Source: Lachnospiraceae bacterium (lineage in GTDB: Bacteria > Bacillota > Clostridia > Lachnospirales > Lachnospiraceae). From it: 64,000 bases of DNA. The position numbers were made by a program, and so were the translations under genes. The notes under the pieces were generated by a model. It saw only the letters and a list, made by a program, of their open reading frames with translations, made no database searches and was not told where the DNA came from. Location: positions 78,448 through 142,447 of the forward strand of contig JAILLN010000013.1 in the NCBI GenBank assembly GCA_024693135.1. The letters are read 5' to 3'. Position 1 is the stretch's first letter, and every line of letters starts with the position of its first letter. Positions 56,162 to 64,000 of the stretch are shown here, one piece after another.

Positions 56162-57724
56162 TCAACGAACCTTTACCAGATGACCGGAGGCCTTCATCGA
56201 ATCAATGATCTCATCCACGCATCTTTCGCAGTCCTTGTAGGTAAGGGCCTCCGACATCACCCTGAGCACAGGCTCGGTCCCGGATGCGCGCAGCAGGACC
56301 CGGCCGTCGCTTCCCAAAGAGCCTTCTGTGGATTCTACGGCGTTCTTTACCGCCGGATCCGCCAAGGTCTTCTCCTTATCATCGACCTCCACATTCTTCA
56401 GGACCTGGGGATACATCTTCACCTCTGATGCAAGCACGGAAAGAGGCAGATGGGTCTCCACCAGCACCGTCATCAGCATGATGGCCGTCAAAAGGCCGTC
56501 CCCCGTATGGGCATACTTGCGGAAGATCACATGGCCGGACTGCTCCCCGCCGATCATGTGTTCATTTTCCTTCATGTTTTCATAGACATACCGGTCTCCC
56601 ACCTTCGTCTTTTCATAAAGGATGCCGATCTTGTCAAAGGCTTTGTATAATCCGAAATTGGACATCACCGTGGTCACCACGGTATTGTCCGGGAGCATTC
56701 CCTTATTTTTCAGGTATTTGGCGCAGATATACATGATCATGTCTCCGTTGACCACATCGCCGTATTCGTCCACGGCCAGGCAGCGGTCGGCATCCCCGTC
56801 AAAGGCAAAGCCCACGTCCACCTTATTTTCACGCACATATTTCTGAAGCCCCTCGATATGGGTGGAGCCGGCGTTCAGATTGATGTTCACTCCATCGGGA
56901 GCATCGTTCATCACGCTGACCTTTGCCCCTAATGCATCAAACACGGCCCGGCCGATCATCCAGGAGCTGCCGTTTGCACAGTCCAGCGCGACCTTGCATT
57001 TCTCAAAGGACACCGGCGCGATATTGGTCAGATAGCCGATATACCGGTTGCGTCCGGAATAAAAGTCGATGGTCCGGCCGATCCGGTCATCCGTAGCCCA
57101 GGGGATCTCGTCAAGCTCACCGTCGATGAACTGCTCCACCAGATCCTGGATCTCGTCCTCCATCTTCTCGCCTTCAGAATTCATCAGCTTGATGCCGTTA
57201 TCAAAGAAGGGATTATGGCTGGCGGAGATCATGATGCCGCAGTCGAACCCTTCCGTCCGGGTGATATAGCTGACGCATGGCGTAGTGGTCACATGCAGCA
57301 GGAAGGAATCCCCGCCTGAGGAAGTGATGCCGGCGGAAAGGGCGTTTTCATACATATAGGATGAACGCCTGGTATCCTTGCCGATGACGATCTTGGCCGG
57401 CCTTTCCTTGCCGTAATGATATCCGAGATACCGGCCGATCTTGAAGGCATGCTCTGCCGTCAATACCTCCCCTGCCTTACCCCGGAAACCGTCTGTACCG
57501 AAATACTTGCCCATAGCAGACCTCTCTTTCTCTTTCCCGCGTTTTGCTTTTTTCTGTGCTTCCTTTGTCCTTCCGTCAAAAGGCTTCGGCGAACCTGCCG
57601 GGATCTTCCACAGCTTGCCTTCCTTTTTTGCGCCGTCGATCTTTCCGTCACGGCACAGCATCGTGATGCGGCGCTGTGTCATCTCCCACTTTTCCGATGC
57701 CTCATGAACATCAAGATATTTCAT
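56162..57724 (-). CDS. glmM: Phosphoglucosamine mutase fused to an N-terminal excisionase/MerR-like HTH domain
   Basis: 520 residues from ATG 57724 (AAGGGG site; GTG 57730 is also open). Residues 1-55 form a helix-turn-helix domain of the excisionase type (YLDVHEASEKWEMTQRRITM, then GAKKEGKLWKIP). A basic linker (about 55-70) leads to a complete GlmM of 450 residues: start MGKYFGTDGFRG, catalytic serine at about 169 in GIMISASHNP, metal loop FAFDGDADRC, GGEQSGHV and phosphate site RASGTEPVLR. It interconverts GlcN-6-P and GlcN-1-P. There is no stop between the domains. An internal ATG at 57514 has GAGAGG upstream, so a short GlmM-only form could also be made. First gene of the amino-sugar operon. 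Confidence 0.92.
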   Translation of the reverse strand: MKYLDVHEASEKWEMTQRRITMLCRDGKIDGAKKEGKLWKIPAGSPKPFDGRTKEAQKKAKRGKEKERSAMGKYFGTDGFRGKAGEVLTAEHAFKIGRYLGYHYGKERPAKIVIGKDTRRSSYMYENALSAGITSSGGDSFLLHVTTTPCVSYITRTEGFDCGIMISASHNPFFDNGIKLMNSEGEKMEDEIQDLVEQFIDGELDEIPWATDDRIGRTIDFYSGRNRYIGYLTNIAPVSFEKCKVALDCANGSSWMIGRAVFDALGAKVSVMNDAPDGVNINLNAGSTHIEGLQKYVRENKVDVGFAFDGDADRCLAVDEYGDVVNGDMIMYICAKYLKNKGMLPDNTVVTTVMSNFGLYKAFDKIGILYEKTKVGDRYVYENMKENEHMIGGEQSGHVIFRKYAHTGDGLLTAIMLMTVLVETHLPLSVLASEVKMYPQVLKNVEVDDKEKTLADPAVKNAVESTEGSLGSDGRVLLRASGTEPVLRVMSEALTYKDCERCVDEIIDSMKASGHLVKVR

Positions 57725-57788
57725 TTCCACCCCTTCCCTGCATCAATGCGGATCACCCTGGGAGCCGCAAAACCGAATGTCCAATTGT

Positions 57789-57817
57789 ATTTTTTCACAA
57801 ACCAGGATATATGTCAA
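57789..57817 (-). promoter_or_regulatory. Probable promoter of the glmM operon
   Basis: On the minus strand TTGACA (57812-57817), 17 bases, AAAAAT (57789-57794; four of six matches). The -35 lies inside the right-hand copy (in transcription order the nearer copy) of the 14-bp direct repeat. Confidence 0.5.
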
Positions 57818-57846
57818 GTTATTTATTTTCGGTATGTCAAGTTATT
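57810..57846. repeat. Perfect 14-bp direct repeat upstream of glmM (candidate operator)
   Basis: TATGTCAAGTTATT occurs at 57810-57823 and again at 57833-57846, 23 bases start to start, about two turns of the helix. A degenerate inverted third copy (minus strand TATATCAAGATAC) lies near 57853-57865, beside the palindrome TGATATATCA (57859-57868). The rest of the 319-base gap from 57725 to 58043 holds the glmM leader and the opposite promoter. Confidence 0.75.
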
Positions 57847-57945
57847 AATTTTGTATCTTGATATATCATCTTATCTTTCCTGTCAGACGACAAGTATTTT
57901 CGCCAGGACATTGGACTTCCGATCTGACTTAAACCGCTCCAGCGC

Positions 57946-57974
57946 TTGTAAACCAGGGGAAGGGGTGCTATACT
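57946..57974 (+). promoter_or_regulatory. Promoter of the O-antigen-ligase-like gene
   Basis: TTGTAA (57946-57951), 17 bases, TATACT (57969-57974) with TGC before it (extended -10). Start near 57981. GTGCTATACTCC is identical to the promoter at 19913-19924. Confidence 0.7.
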
Positions 57975-58043
57975 CCCCAACGAAAGCAGATATTTGGTGC
58001 ACGCCTTGCAGGCTGCAGCCGGCATTGAGATGATCGATCCGAT

Positions 58044-59783
58044 ATGAAAACTATCCTTCAAAAATATGGGCGGGCTGTTCCGGTCTTTTTCATCCTTTCC
58101 CTCATCCCCCTTCTGGTGCGGATGTATGCCTATGATCCGGGGCTTTCCGCCTACAGCTGGTATCCGGCCGGGGAGTCCGTCTCCTATGATTTTTTTCTCT
58201 ATTTCAAGGCTGTCTCGGTCTGCCTTGTATCCCTCATCATGCTGTCCCTCCTTTTAAGGGATCTTTTTTCCGATACCGCCCCCGAAGACATCAAGGACGC
58301 GGTAAGACAATATCTTCCCCTGATCCTGTATTTCCTCTTTGTGCTGCTCTCCGGCCTTTTCTCGAGGGAGCGCCGCTTTGCTTTTCTTGGCACGATGGAG
58401 GTTTTTGAGCCGGTTCCCGTGCTCCTCTCCTATGGCATCCTATTCTGGTACGGCTTCCATATCTGCAGGGAGGAAGGATCGGTCCGCCGCTTCCTTGCCG
58501 CCGGGTCTATGGGAGCCGCATGCCTCTGCCTGACCTGCTTTCTTCAATTCCTGAACCGGGATCCCTTCCGCCAGGAAGCGGTGAAACGGCTGATCACCCC
58601 GGCATCCTTCCATGAAAGCCTCTCCTCCCTGGCCTTCACCTTTCCGGACCATATCGCTTATGGAAGCTTCTACAATACCAACCAGCTGATCCAGTATTTC
58701 TGCTTTCTGATCCCCATCTGCCTCGCCCTGCTTTTCTGGAAGCCCTCCCGTCTTCCCCTGAAGGCTTTTTGCGCTAGTCTCACTCTTTTTTCCATCCTTG
58801 CCCTTGCCAGCGCCTATTCCAAAACGGGACTTGTGGTCATGCTCATTACCGGCCTCTTTTCCCTTTCCTTTTTTCTCCGGACAAAACGGGATCTGGTCCG
58901 GATCGGACTGCCCGCACTGGCTGTCCTATCCTGCCTTCTCCTTTTTTTCGCCCTGCGCTTTGAGGGGTTCGGCTCCCTTCTCCGGCGCTTTGCAGGAGAA
59001 AAGGAGGCTTCATCAGCCCGGCGGATCACCGCATTTTCTACCCTGAAGGATTCCGTTCTCCTCACCATAGACGGCAGTGATCTGAGCATAGCCTTTGAAG
59101 ACAATCAGGACGGGACCATAGCCCTCACCCTCACAGACGAGGCCGGAAACGAGCTGGAAGAGTATCCGGGGCTAAGCTGCATCCCGGTCCTCTTCCATGA
59201 CAGGGTATGCCTCGACCTGCGCGCAGACGGCATAGAGCTAACTGTCACAAAGGATCCGGCGGAGGGCTACTGGTATTATGCTCCCAGCGGAAAATGGGTA
59301 AGCGCCCATGCTATGGAGAGAGCCTCCTTCTTCCCGGAGGATTTCCTGACCGGCCGTGGCCGGCTTTGGAACAATATCCTGCCACGGCTTAAATCTGTGC
59401 TTCTCCTTGGCAGGGGCGCCAACTGTTTTCTATTCTTCTATCCTCAGGACGACTGGCTTCAAAAGGCCTATGCCGGGGAGGAGACCATGCTGGATGTAAA
59501 AGCTCACAGCCTCTATCTGCAGCAATTTACGGAAAACGGTGCCCTTGCCCTGCTGGCTTTTCTTGCGGCGCTCCTGCATTATCTTTTGCAGTCCTTCCGG
59601 CTGTACCGGAGGAAGGATGTCCTAGACCGAAGCAGCCTCCTTTCCCTTACCGGCTTTGCCATCTTCCTTGGGGTAGCCGCCTACCTGCTTTCTGGATTCA
59701 CCGTAGATTCCAGCGTCTGTACCGCGCCGGTCTTTTGGCTGCTCTTCGGTGCAGGCCAGGCCATCAACCGGCTGCTCCGGTAA
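58044..59783 (+). CDS. O-antigen ligase/polymerase-like membrane protein with a large outside insert
   Basis: 579 residues, about twelve hydrophobic segments. The family loop appears as GRGRLWNNILPRLKS...LLGRGANCF (about 435-465). Between the seventh or eighth span and that loop lies a soluble insert of roughly 110 residues (about 325-430) rich in beta strands (SIAFEDNQDGTIALTLTDEA, WYYAPSGKWVSAH). It probably joins or polymerises surface glycan; the insert could bind acceptor (inference). The ribosome site is weak. It is a third member of this family in the window, outside the main cluster. Confidence 0.75.
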   Translation: MKTILQKYGRAVPVFFILSLIPLLVRMYAYDPGLSAYSWYPAGESVSYDFFLYFKAVSVCLVSLIMLSLLLRDLFSDTAPEDIKDAVRQYLPLILYFLFVLLSGLFSRERRFAFLGTMEVFEPVPVLLSYGILFWYGFHICREEGSVRRFLAAGSMGAACLCLTCFLQFLNRDPFRQEAVKRLITPASFHESLSSLAFTFPDHIAYGSFYNTNQLIQYFCFLIPICLALLFWKPSRLPLKAFCASLTLFSILALASAYSKTGLVVMLITGLFSLSFFLRTKRDLVRIGLPALAVLSCLLLFFALRFEGFGSLLRRFAGEKEASSARRITAFSTLKDSVLLTIDGSDLSIAFEDNQDGTIALTLTDEAGNELEEYPGLSCIPVLFHDRVCLDLRADGIELTVTKDPAEGYWYYAPSGKWVSAHAMERASFFPEDFLTGRGRLWNNILPRLKSVLLLGRGANCFLFFYPQDDWLQKAYAGEETMLDVKAHSLYLQQFTENGALALLAFLAALLHYLLQSFRLYRRKDVLDRSSLLSLTGFAIFLGVAAYLLSGFTVDSSVCTAPVFWLLFGAGQAINRLLR

Positions 59784-59915
59784 AGCCCGCTTCCCCGCCG
59801 CCAATTTAAGCCCGATCGCATGATTGACAGGCAATGCTTAGATGAGAATCACGAGTATACGCACAGTTACCCCGGCTGAAAAATGCATCCGGTTTCGCTC
59901 ACGAGTAAATAAAAC

Positions 59916-59938
59916 GGGGGCAGGATGATCCTGCCCCC
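59916..59938. terminator. Bidirectional terminator
   Basis: GGGGGCAGGA (59916-59925) pairs with TCCTGCCCCC (59929-59938), ten pairs and a three-base loop. On the minus strand GTTTTATTT follows; on the plus strand CTTTTTCTG. It serves the convergent ligase-like and surface protein genes. Confidence 0.9.
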
Positions 59939-59962
59939 ATAGCTTTTTCTGTCCGGCTTTTT

Positions 59963-62900
59963 TCAGTTGTATTTTCTTGTGATCTTAAATGTCAGGGTCT
60001 TGCTCCCGCCATATTTATACTCGGTTCCCTCCGCGCCCGGCCGGACAAAGGTCACGACCGCCTGCGCCGGGCTCCTGCCCTGGGTCAGCTCCGTGTTGTT
60101 CCGGAATTCTACCACATAATTGGCTGGATCTACCTTCGTGCCGTTATCCTCCACAATGACATTGGCCGAGACCGGGCTTCCGGTATATTCCCACTCGTTC
60201 TTTTCCATGACGATCTTAAGCTTCGCCTTTTTCCAGCTCTGGCTGTAGCACTCTACCGGTACGATGACATTGCTTCCCTCAAACCTGGCTCCGGTCCTGC
60301 TTTCCGCATTCACCGTGATATCCACCGGCTTTTTGGTATCCAGCAGATCCTTCAGCTGGTTTACGTTGAAATCTGTCTTGTCCAGCTCCACCCAGCCATT
60401 ATCGCCATACTGCTCCAGATAGAGCCTGGGCGCCTTTGCCGATTTATCCACAGCCTTCGGACGGATGGCTCCGTAGGCAGTCCCCTTGGATTTCCAGAGG
60501 CTGATCCCCTCCGCCAGGGACGCGGGCAGGAGCTTAAACGGTACCGCGACCTTATTCTTAAAGATCTTTACCCCGGTCTTTTTATCCCGGATATTGCTTA
60601 AGACCACGGTTCCCTTCCCATCTCCGGTCTGACGGCTCTTCGCATATGTCCGGTCAAACTCCAGACCATTCAGAACGATCTTTTTGCTTCCCACATAAGT
60701 CAGATCCACCGGTGCATGGGCCTCATCGATCCCGCCCGCATTATATGCCACTCCGTTTCCGCTGTTGACCGAAGCCTCCAGATTCTGTTTCGATCCGGAC
60801 AATACAGCCTTCATCGGAAGAACCTTATAGGTCAGGGTGACCGTCCCGCTGTAGCAGCCCGTTCCTTCAATGATCACGCTGTACTTTCCGGGGAAATCAT
60901 TATTCAGGGCTTTGCTCTTTTCATTTTCCGGATTATTGACCTCCGGGCTGTCCACTCCCTCAAAGAGCACATCCCGGTCTCCATCCTCCAAATAATAATT
61001 CCCGAAATATACATTTGTATAATCCCATTTCACTCCGCCCTCATTCCTCGGCAGGAGCTTAAGCGGAATCTTTCCGCCGGTATATTCGATCCGGGCATTG
61101 CTCAGCTTAAACAGCTTCTTATTGAACTTCAGGCCATTGAAATTCACCTTGATATACACAGGGACCGGAGCAATGTTTTCTTTTACAGCATCCGCCTCCG
61201 ATACGGGTACAACCCCGATATAATACGCCTTCCCCGCATCCCTTGTGCTCTGGATCTCCTTATATCTGCCCTCATCATAAAGGTAAAGGTTTGCCGATAC
61301 GGCTCCTTTATAATTGCTGATCACAGATTCATTCCCTGTGCCGAAGAAATCCTCCTTGGTGATGCTTTCCTTCTTTCCTTCCTCCCATTTCACTGACTTA
61401 TTCTTAAGCTTCACGGAAAGAGTCTTCATCTTTTTGGGAACCCCGTAAAAGTCGTCGGACTGCAGGATACCCTTATAATTATTTATGCCCTGGATCCGGA
61501 GCTTAAATCTCTTCACGGACGCATGCCCTGCATAAGAGGAGGGATCGGCTTCCTTCCCGGTATCGGCATCGATCAGCACCACCTGATAATCCTTTTTCTC
61601 TCCCGCCTTCAGCTTCTTTCCATCCCGGGTCACGGCAGGCGCCGCGCTGATCCCCTTGGAAGTGAAATGATAATAAGGCTTTACCTCGACCTGGACCGCA
61701 TTCCCCGACAGATCCATGGGAAGGATGGAGAACTTTCTGGTGATCAGAAGCCCCTTATGTGCTCCCTTTCCTTTGATCGTCACTTCAGGCGCCTTGGCAT
61801 CCGAGGAGCCTGCCGCATTGGTATTATTCTTATAGCTCAGCTGATAATCCACGCCCTCCGTCAGCAGGATCCGGTCCGAATCCCCGGTATATTCATAGAC
61901 GGATACACAAAGATCCCCGCTCTTTTTCTCTGAAGTATCCGATGTGGATACATGGGCCTTGCCAGTATAGGTGACCGAAGGGATCGCGCCCACCGCGATG
62001 TAATTATTCCCGCCCTTTTCCTCTGTTTCAAAGGAAGCATAAAAGACGATGCGGTATACGTCCGTGGCATTCAGGGCACTTTGATCCGCGGCCCGGCCCA
62101 CATCAAAGGTATGCCGGTACGCCCCGCCGGAGCTGACCGTTTCCACGATGCCGGATCCCGTGATATTCTGCACATCCCCGGAATCATTGATCTCCATATA
62201 CCAGGCATTGACGGCCTTTTCCGTAGAGATCGGCTCCGTCTTTTTGCTCTCTGCCTTTTTCGCTATATTCTGCGGAGCGGACAGCCTGCTGTGGTCTGCA
62301 GCATTTTCGAAGAAGATCTCATAATCCTTTTCTTCAATGCTGACCGCGCCCCCCGAACGGACGATATAGACCGCACCGGTGGACCTCACCTCGTAATTCG
62401 CGCTCTTATCCTCCTTCAGGGTGATCTTAAGCCCGGCCTTCTGCTTCCCGGGCTCTGCCGGATTCACGCCGGAGGCATCGAACTGGACCGGCGAAGCCGT
62501 GGCCCATTCCGTAAGGGGCGCAGAGCCGTTGGTCTCCTCCGAATAAGTCAGAGGCCACAGGCATCCTGCGGTGGTCACATCCCTTACCATGATGTCCCCG
62601 TTATATTCCGTCACCAGGGTGCCGTACCGGTCGATGATGGTCTCGGCCGATGCCTGGATCGCCACCGGCTGCTTTTCGATCACAAAGCCCACCGGCTCCG
62701 TGGCCGAATCAATCCCCAGATATCTTCCCTTCACATAGAGGGTAGTGCCTACCGTAAGCTTTGACTTGTCCAGCTCTCCCGCCTTCACAAAGCTTCCTCC
62801 GGATACCGTGGAGAAGCGGTATACCGAATGATCCGATACGTCCTCTATCCCGCCCCGGCTCGTCATGGAGGTCGTCACCGAGACCAGCTGCTTCATAAAA

Positions 62901-64000
62901 TCTGTGGCATTATCATTCGTAAGCTTCTGAGCCATGCCGTAATAAAGCTTTGGCGTATAGCCCTGCAGGTTGGTGATCCGGGCCGTGGAGACCGTGCCCT
63001 TCGGATGGACAGTGATCTGGCGGGAACCATAGTATTCCTCTCCGGTATAAATAGAATAAGTCGGATCCGCCTTCCCGGTGTCCTTTCGGATCAAGGAAAG
63101 GCTGCTGTCATCGTATTCTGCATACAGGTAATAGGTCTTGGGACTGCCGGTGTCATTTGTAAAGATATGAGGCTCTCCTTCTTCTCTCAGCTCGAAAGAA
63201 TCGATCTCATCGTAATCATACCATCCTCCATCCTCATCCTCATAATATTGTCTCTCATATACGGTTATTTGGAACGATTCCGGCTTGCCCGTAAGCTCAA
63301 ATTTATCCTTTGCCAGATACTGGATCCCCTTTTCATCCTCTCTGGTGGCACCGATCAGGTCGAAGAGGATATCCTCATATCCGATGCTGCTCCCGGAAGC
63401 TACGTTGTAGTACCGGTCCATCTTTTCCCCGTCGGTATTCAGATTCCATTTCGCCTTGAAATATGTAGGGGTAATGGAAAAGCTCCTAAAGGTCACCCGT
63501 GGCAGCCAGTTGGTCTCATCGTTCGGTTCAAAATAGGCCGCCGCCACATAATCCCCTATGACCCATCCTTCTTCATCATCATAAAGCCCGGTGACCTCTA
63601 CGCCATACGGGCCGTCAAAGTCCTTCTGCTTCAAGAAATCTTCATAATGGGGATCCTTTTCCTTGATGGCCTTGATCCGGTAGGTTCCATCTACCTTATC
63701 CTTCCAGTTTGTGCAATAAGCGTAAATCCAAAACTTCCAGGCAGGATCCCGGGTATCCCAGTCATCGGGTTCCTTTGCCTCCTCATAGGAAGGGATCAGG
63801 GGCTCCTCCTCCATCCCGTCCTGATAAGGGAAGTCATACATCCCAAAGCTCAGCTCAAACCGCTTCCGGTCATAATCGCCGGACTTGATCGTATAGACGA
63901 TGAACGGCTTACCGGTCATATGATTATGCTCATCCTTGTAAATGCCGTATATATCATAGACCTGTCCGTCTTTTATAGAATCTGCTTCACCGTTTTCATT
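59963..64000 (-). CDS. Large secreted surface protein with repeated Ig-like modules (5' end outside window)
   Basis: 1345 residues are visible and the frame stays open to base 64000, so the start and any signal peptide are outside. The C-terminal two thirds contain repeated beta-rich modules of about 80-110 residues, several beginning with YTG (EYTGSPV, EYTGGKI, TYTGKAH) and ending in a VTIKGKGAHKG or SVIIEGTGCYSG step and a K-F/Y-K-I/V strand. These resemble bacterial Ig-like repeats of Clostridial surface proteins. It ends TFKITRKYN with no LPxTG or SLH anchor seen at the C-terminus. Function unknown; adhesion or wall structure is possible. Confidence 0.8.
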   Translation of the reverse strand, partial: NENGEADSIKDGQVYDIYGIYKDEHNHMTGKPFIVYTIKSGDYDRKRFELSFGMYDFPYQDGMEEEPLIPSYEEAKEPDDWDTRDPAWKFWIYAYCTNWKDKVDGTYRIKAIKEKDPHYEDFLKQKDFDGPYGVEVTGLYDDEEGWVIGDYVAAAYFEPNDETNWLPRVTFRSFSITPTYFKAKWNLNTDGEKMDRYYNVASGSSIGYEDILFDLIGATREDEKGIQYLAKDKFELTGKPESFQITVYERQYYEDEDGGWYDYDEIDSFELREEGEPHIFTNDTGSPKTYYLYAEYDDSSLSLIRKDTGKADPTYSIYTGEEYYGSRQITVHPKGTVSTARITNLQGYTPKLYYGMAQKLTNDNATDFMKQLVSVTTSMTSRGGIEDVSDHSVYRFSTVSGGSFVKAGELDKSKLTVGTTLYVKGRYLGIDSATEPVGFVIEKQPVAIQASAETIIDRYGTLVTEYNGDIMVRDVTTAGCLWPLTYSEETNGSAPLTEWATASPVQFDASGVNPAEPGKQKAGLKITLKEDKSANYEVRSTGAVYIVRSGGAVSIEEKDYEIFFENAADHSRLSAPQNIAKKAESKKTEPISTEKAVNAWYMEINDSGDVQNITGSGIVETVSSGGAYRHTFDVGRAADQSALNATDVYRIVFYASFETEEKGGNNYIAVGAIPSVTYTGKAHVSTSDTSEKKSGDLCVSVYEYTGDSDRILLTEGVDYQLSYKNNTNAAGSSDAKAPEVTIKGKGAHKGLLITRKFSILPMDLSGNAVQVEVKPYYHFTSKGISAAPAVTRDGKKLKAGEKKDYQVVLIDADTGKEADPSSYAGHASVKRFKLRIQGINNYKGILQSDDFYGVPKKMKTLSVKLKNKSVKWEEGKKESITKEDFFGTGNESVISNYKGAVSANLYLYDEGRYKEIQSTRDAGKAYYIGVVPVSEADAVKENIAPVPVYIKVNFNGLKFNKKLFKLSNARIEYTGGKIPLKLLPRNEGGVKWDYTNVYFGNYYLEDGDRDVLFEGVDSPEVNNPENEKSKALNNDFPGKYSVIIEGTGCYSGTVTLTYKVLPMKAVLSGSKQNLEASVNSGNGVAYNAGGIDEAHAPVDLTYVGSKKIVLNGLEFDRTYAKSRQTGDGKGTVVLSNIRDKKTGVKIFKNKVAVPFKLLPASLAEGISLWKSKGTAYGAIRPKAVDKSAKAPRLYLEQYGDNGWVELDKTDFNVNQLKDLLDTKKPVDITVNAESRTGARFEGSNVIVPVECYSQSWKKAKLKIVMEKNEWEYTGSPVSANVIVEDNGTKVDPANYVVEFRNNTELTQGRSPAQAVVTFVRPGAEGTEYKYGGSKTLTFKITRKYN

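Noticed and set aside
59849..59907. TCACGAGTA present at 59849-59857 and 59899-59907
   Set aside because: Only nine bases, two copies, no paired structure or gene nearby to explain it; could be chance.
1..64000. Mobile elements, phage, CRISPR arrays or rRNA genes
   Set aside because: I looked for transposase/integrase motifs, repeat-spacer patterns and rRNA sequence and saw none.

Overview
The window (64 kb, moderately GC-rich) looks like the chromosome of a spore-forming, Gram-positive member of the Clostridia, most likely Lachnospiraceae. The grounds are: a GlgC/GlgD pair, SpoVG, a DnaD/DnaI-type helicase-loading pair, a LytR-CpsA-Psr protein, a QueT transporter, a long-form ribosome hibernation factor, and near-consensus sigma-A promoters with strong AGGAGG ribosome sites. 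I see no transposase, integrase, phage gene, CRISPR array or rRNA. One tRNA (Val, anticodon GAC) is present.

Layout. 1-15460 is mostly leftward housekeeping: a hemolysin-III-like end, a PLP basic amino acid decarboxylase, an aconitase-like hydratase, glgP, ileS, pncB, mfd and pth. 15573-18261 is a glgC-glgD-spoVG operon whose promoter is back to back with that of murC. 18354-23722 runs rightward: murC, the dnaD-like and dnaI-like replication genes (preceded by DnaA-box-like sequences), prs and queT. 23698-26289 is a large membrane-anchored protein of unknown function. 26526-29080 is a metal-efflux operon: a CadC/SmtB-type repressor with its operator, a free-standing HMA protein, and a P1B ATPase lacking its own HMA domain. 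mscL, tRNA-Val and carB follow, then a polytopic envelope protein, a cyclophilin lipoprotein and hpf.

36395-50550 is a leftward surface polysaccharide operon of 15 reading frames in which most neighbours overlap. It contains rfbD, a PAP2-like protein, gmd, fcl, membrane proteins, four glycosyltransferases, the initiating phosphoglycosyl transferase, two Wzy-like polymerases and a Wzx flippase. GDP-fucose and dTDP-rhamnose are the likely donors. A divergent pair (an LCP ligase and a rhamnosyltransferase-like GT2) and a third O-antigen-ligase-like protein (58044-59783) belong to the same envelope theme. A giant secreted repeat protein runs off the right edge.

The most unusual locus is 52763-57846. 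This amino-sugar operon encodes GlmM fused to an N-terminal excisionase/MerR-like helix-turn-helix domain, a GlmU-like left-handed beta-helix acyltransferase, NagB and GlmS. Just upstream is a perfect 14-bp direct repeat overlapping the likely promoter. There is no room for a glmS ribozyme before glmS. I propose, as inference, a self-regulating enzyme/transcription factor that controls the GlcN-6-P branch point. Other notable points are a probable single-TGA split of a DUF6077 membrane protein, two genes with apparently leaderless starts, and two cases where a -35 hexamer sits in the loop of the preceding gene's hairpin.
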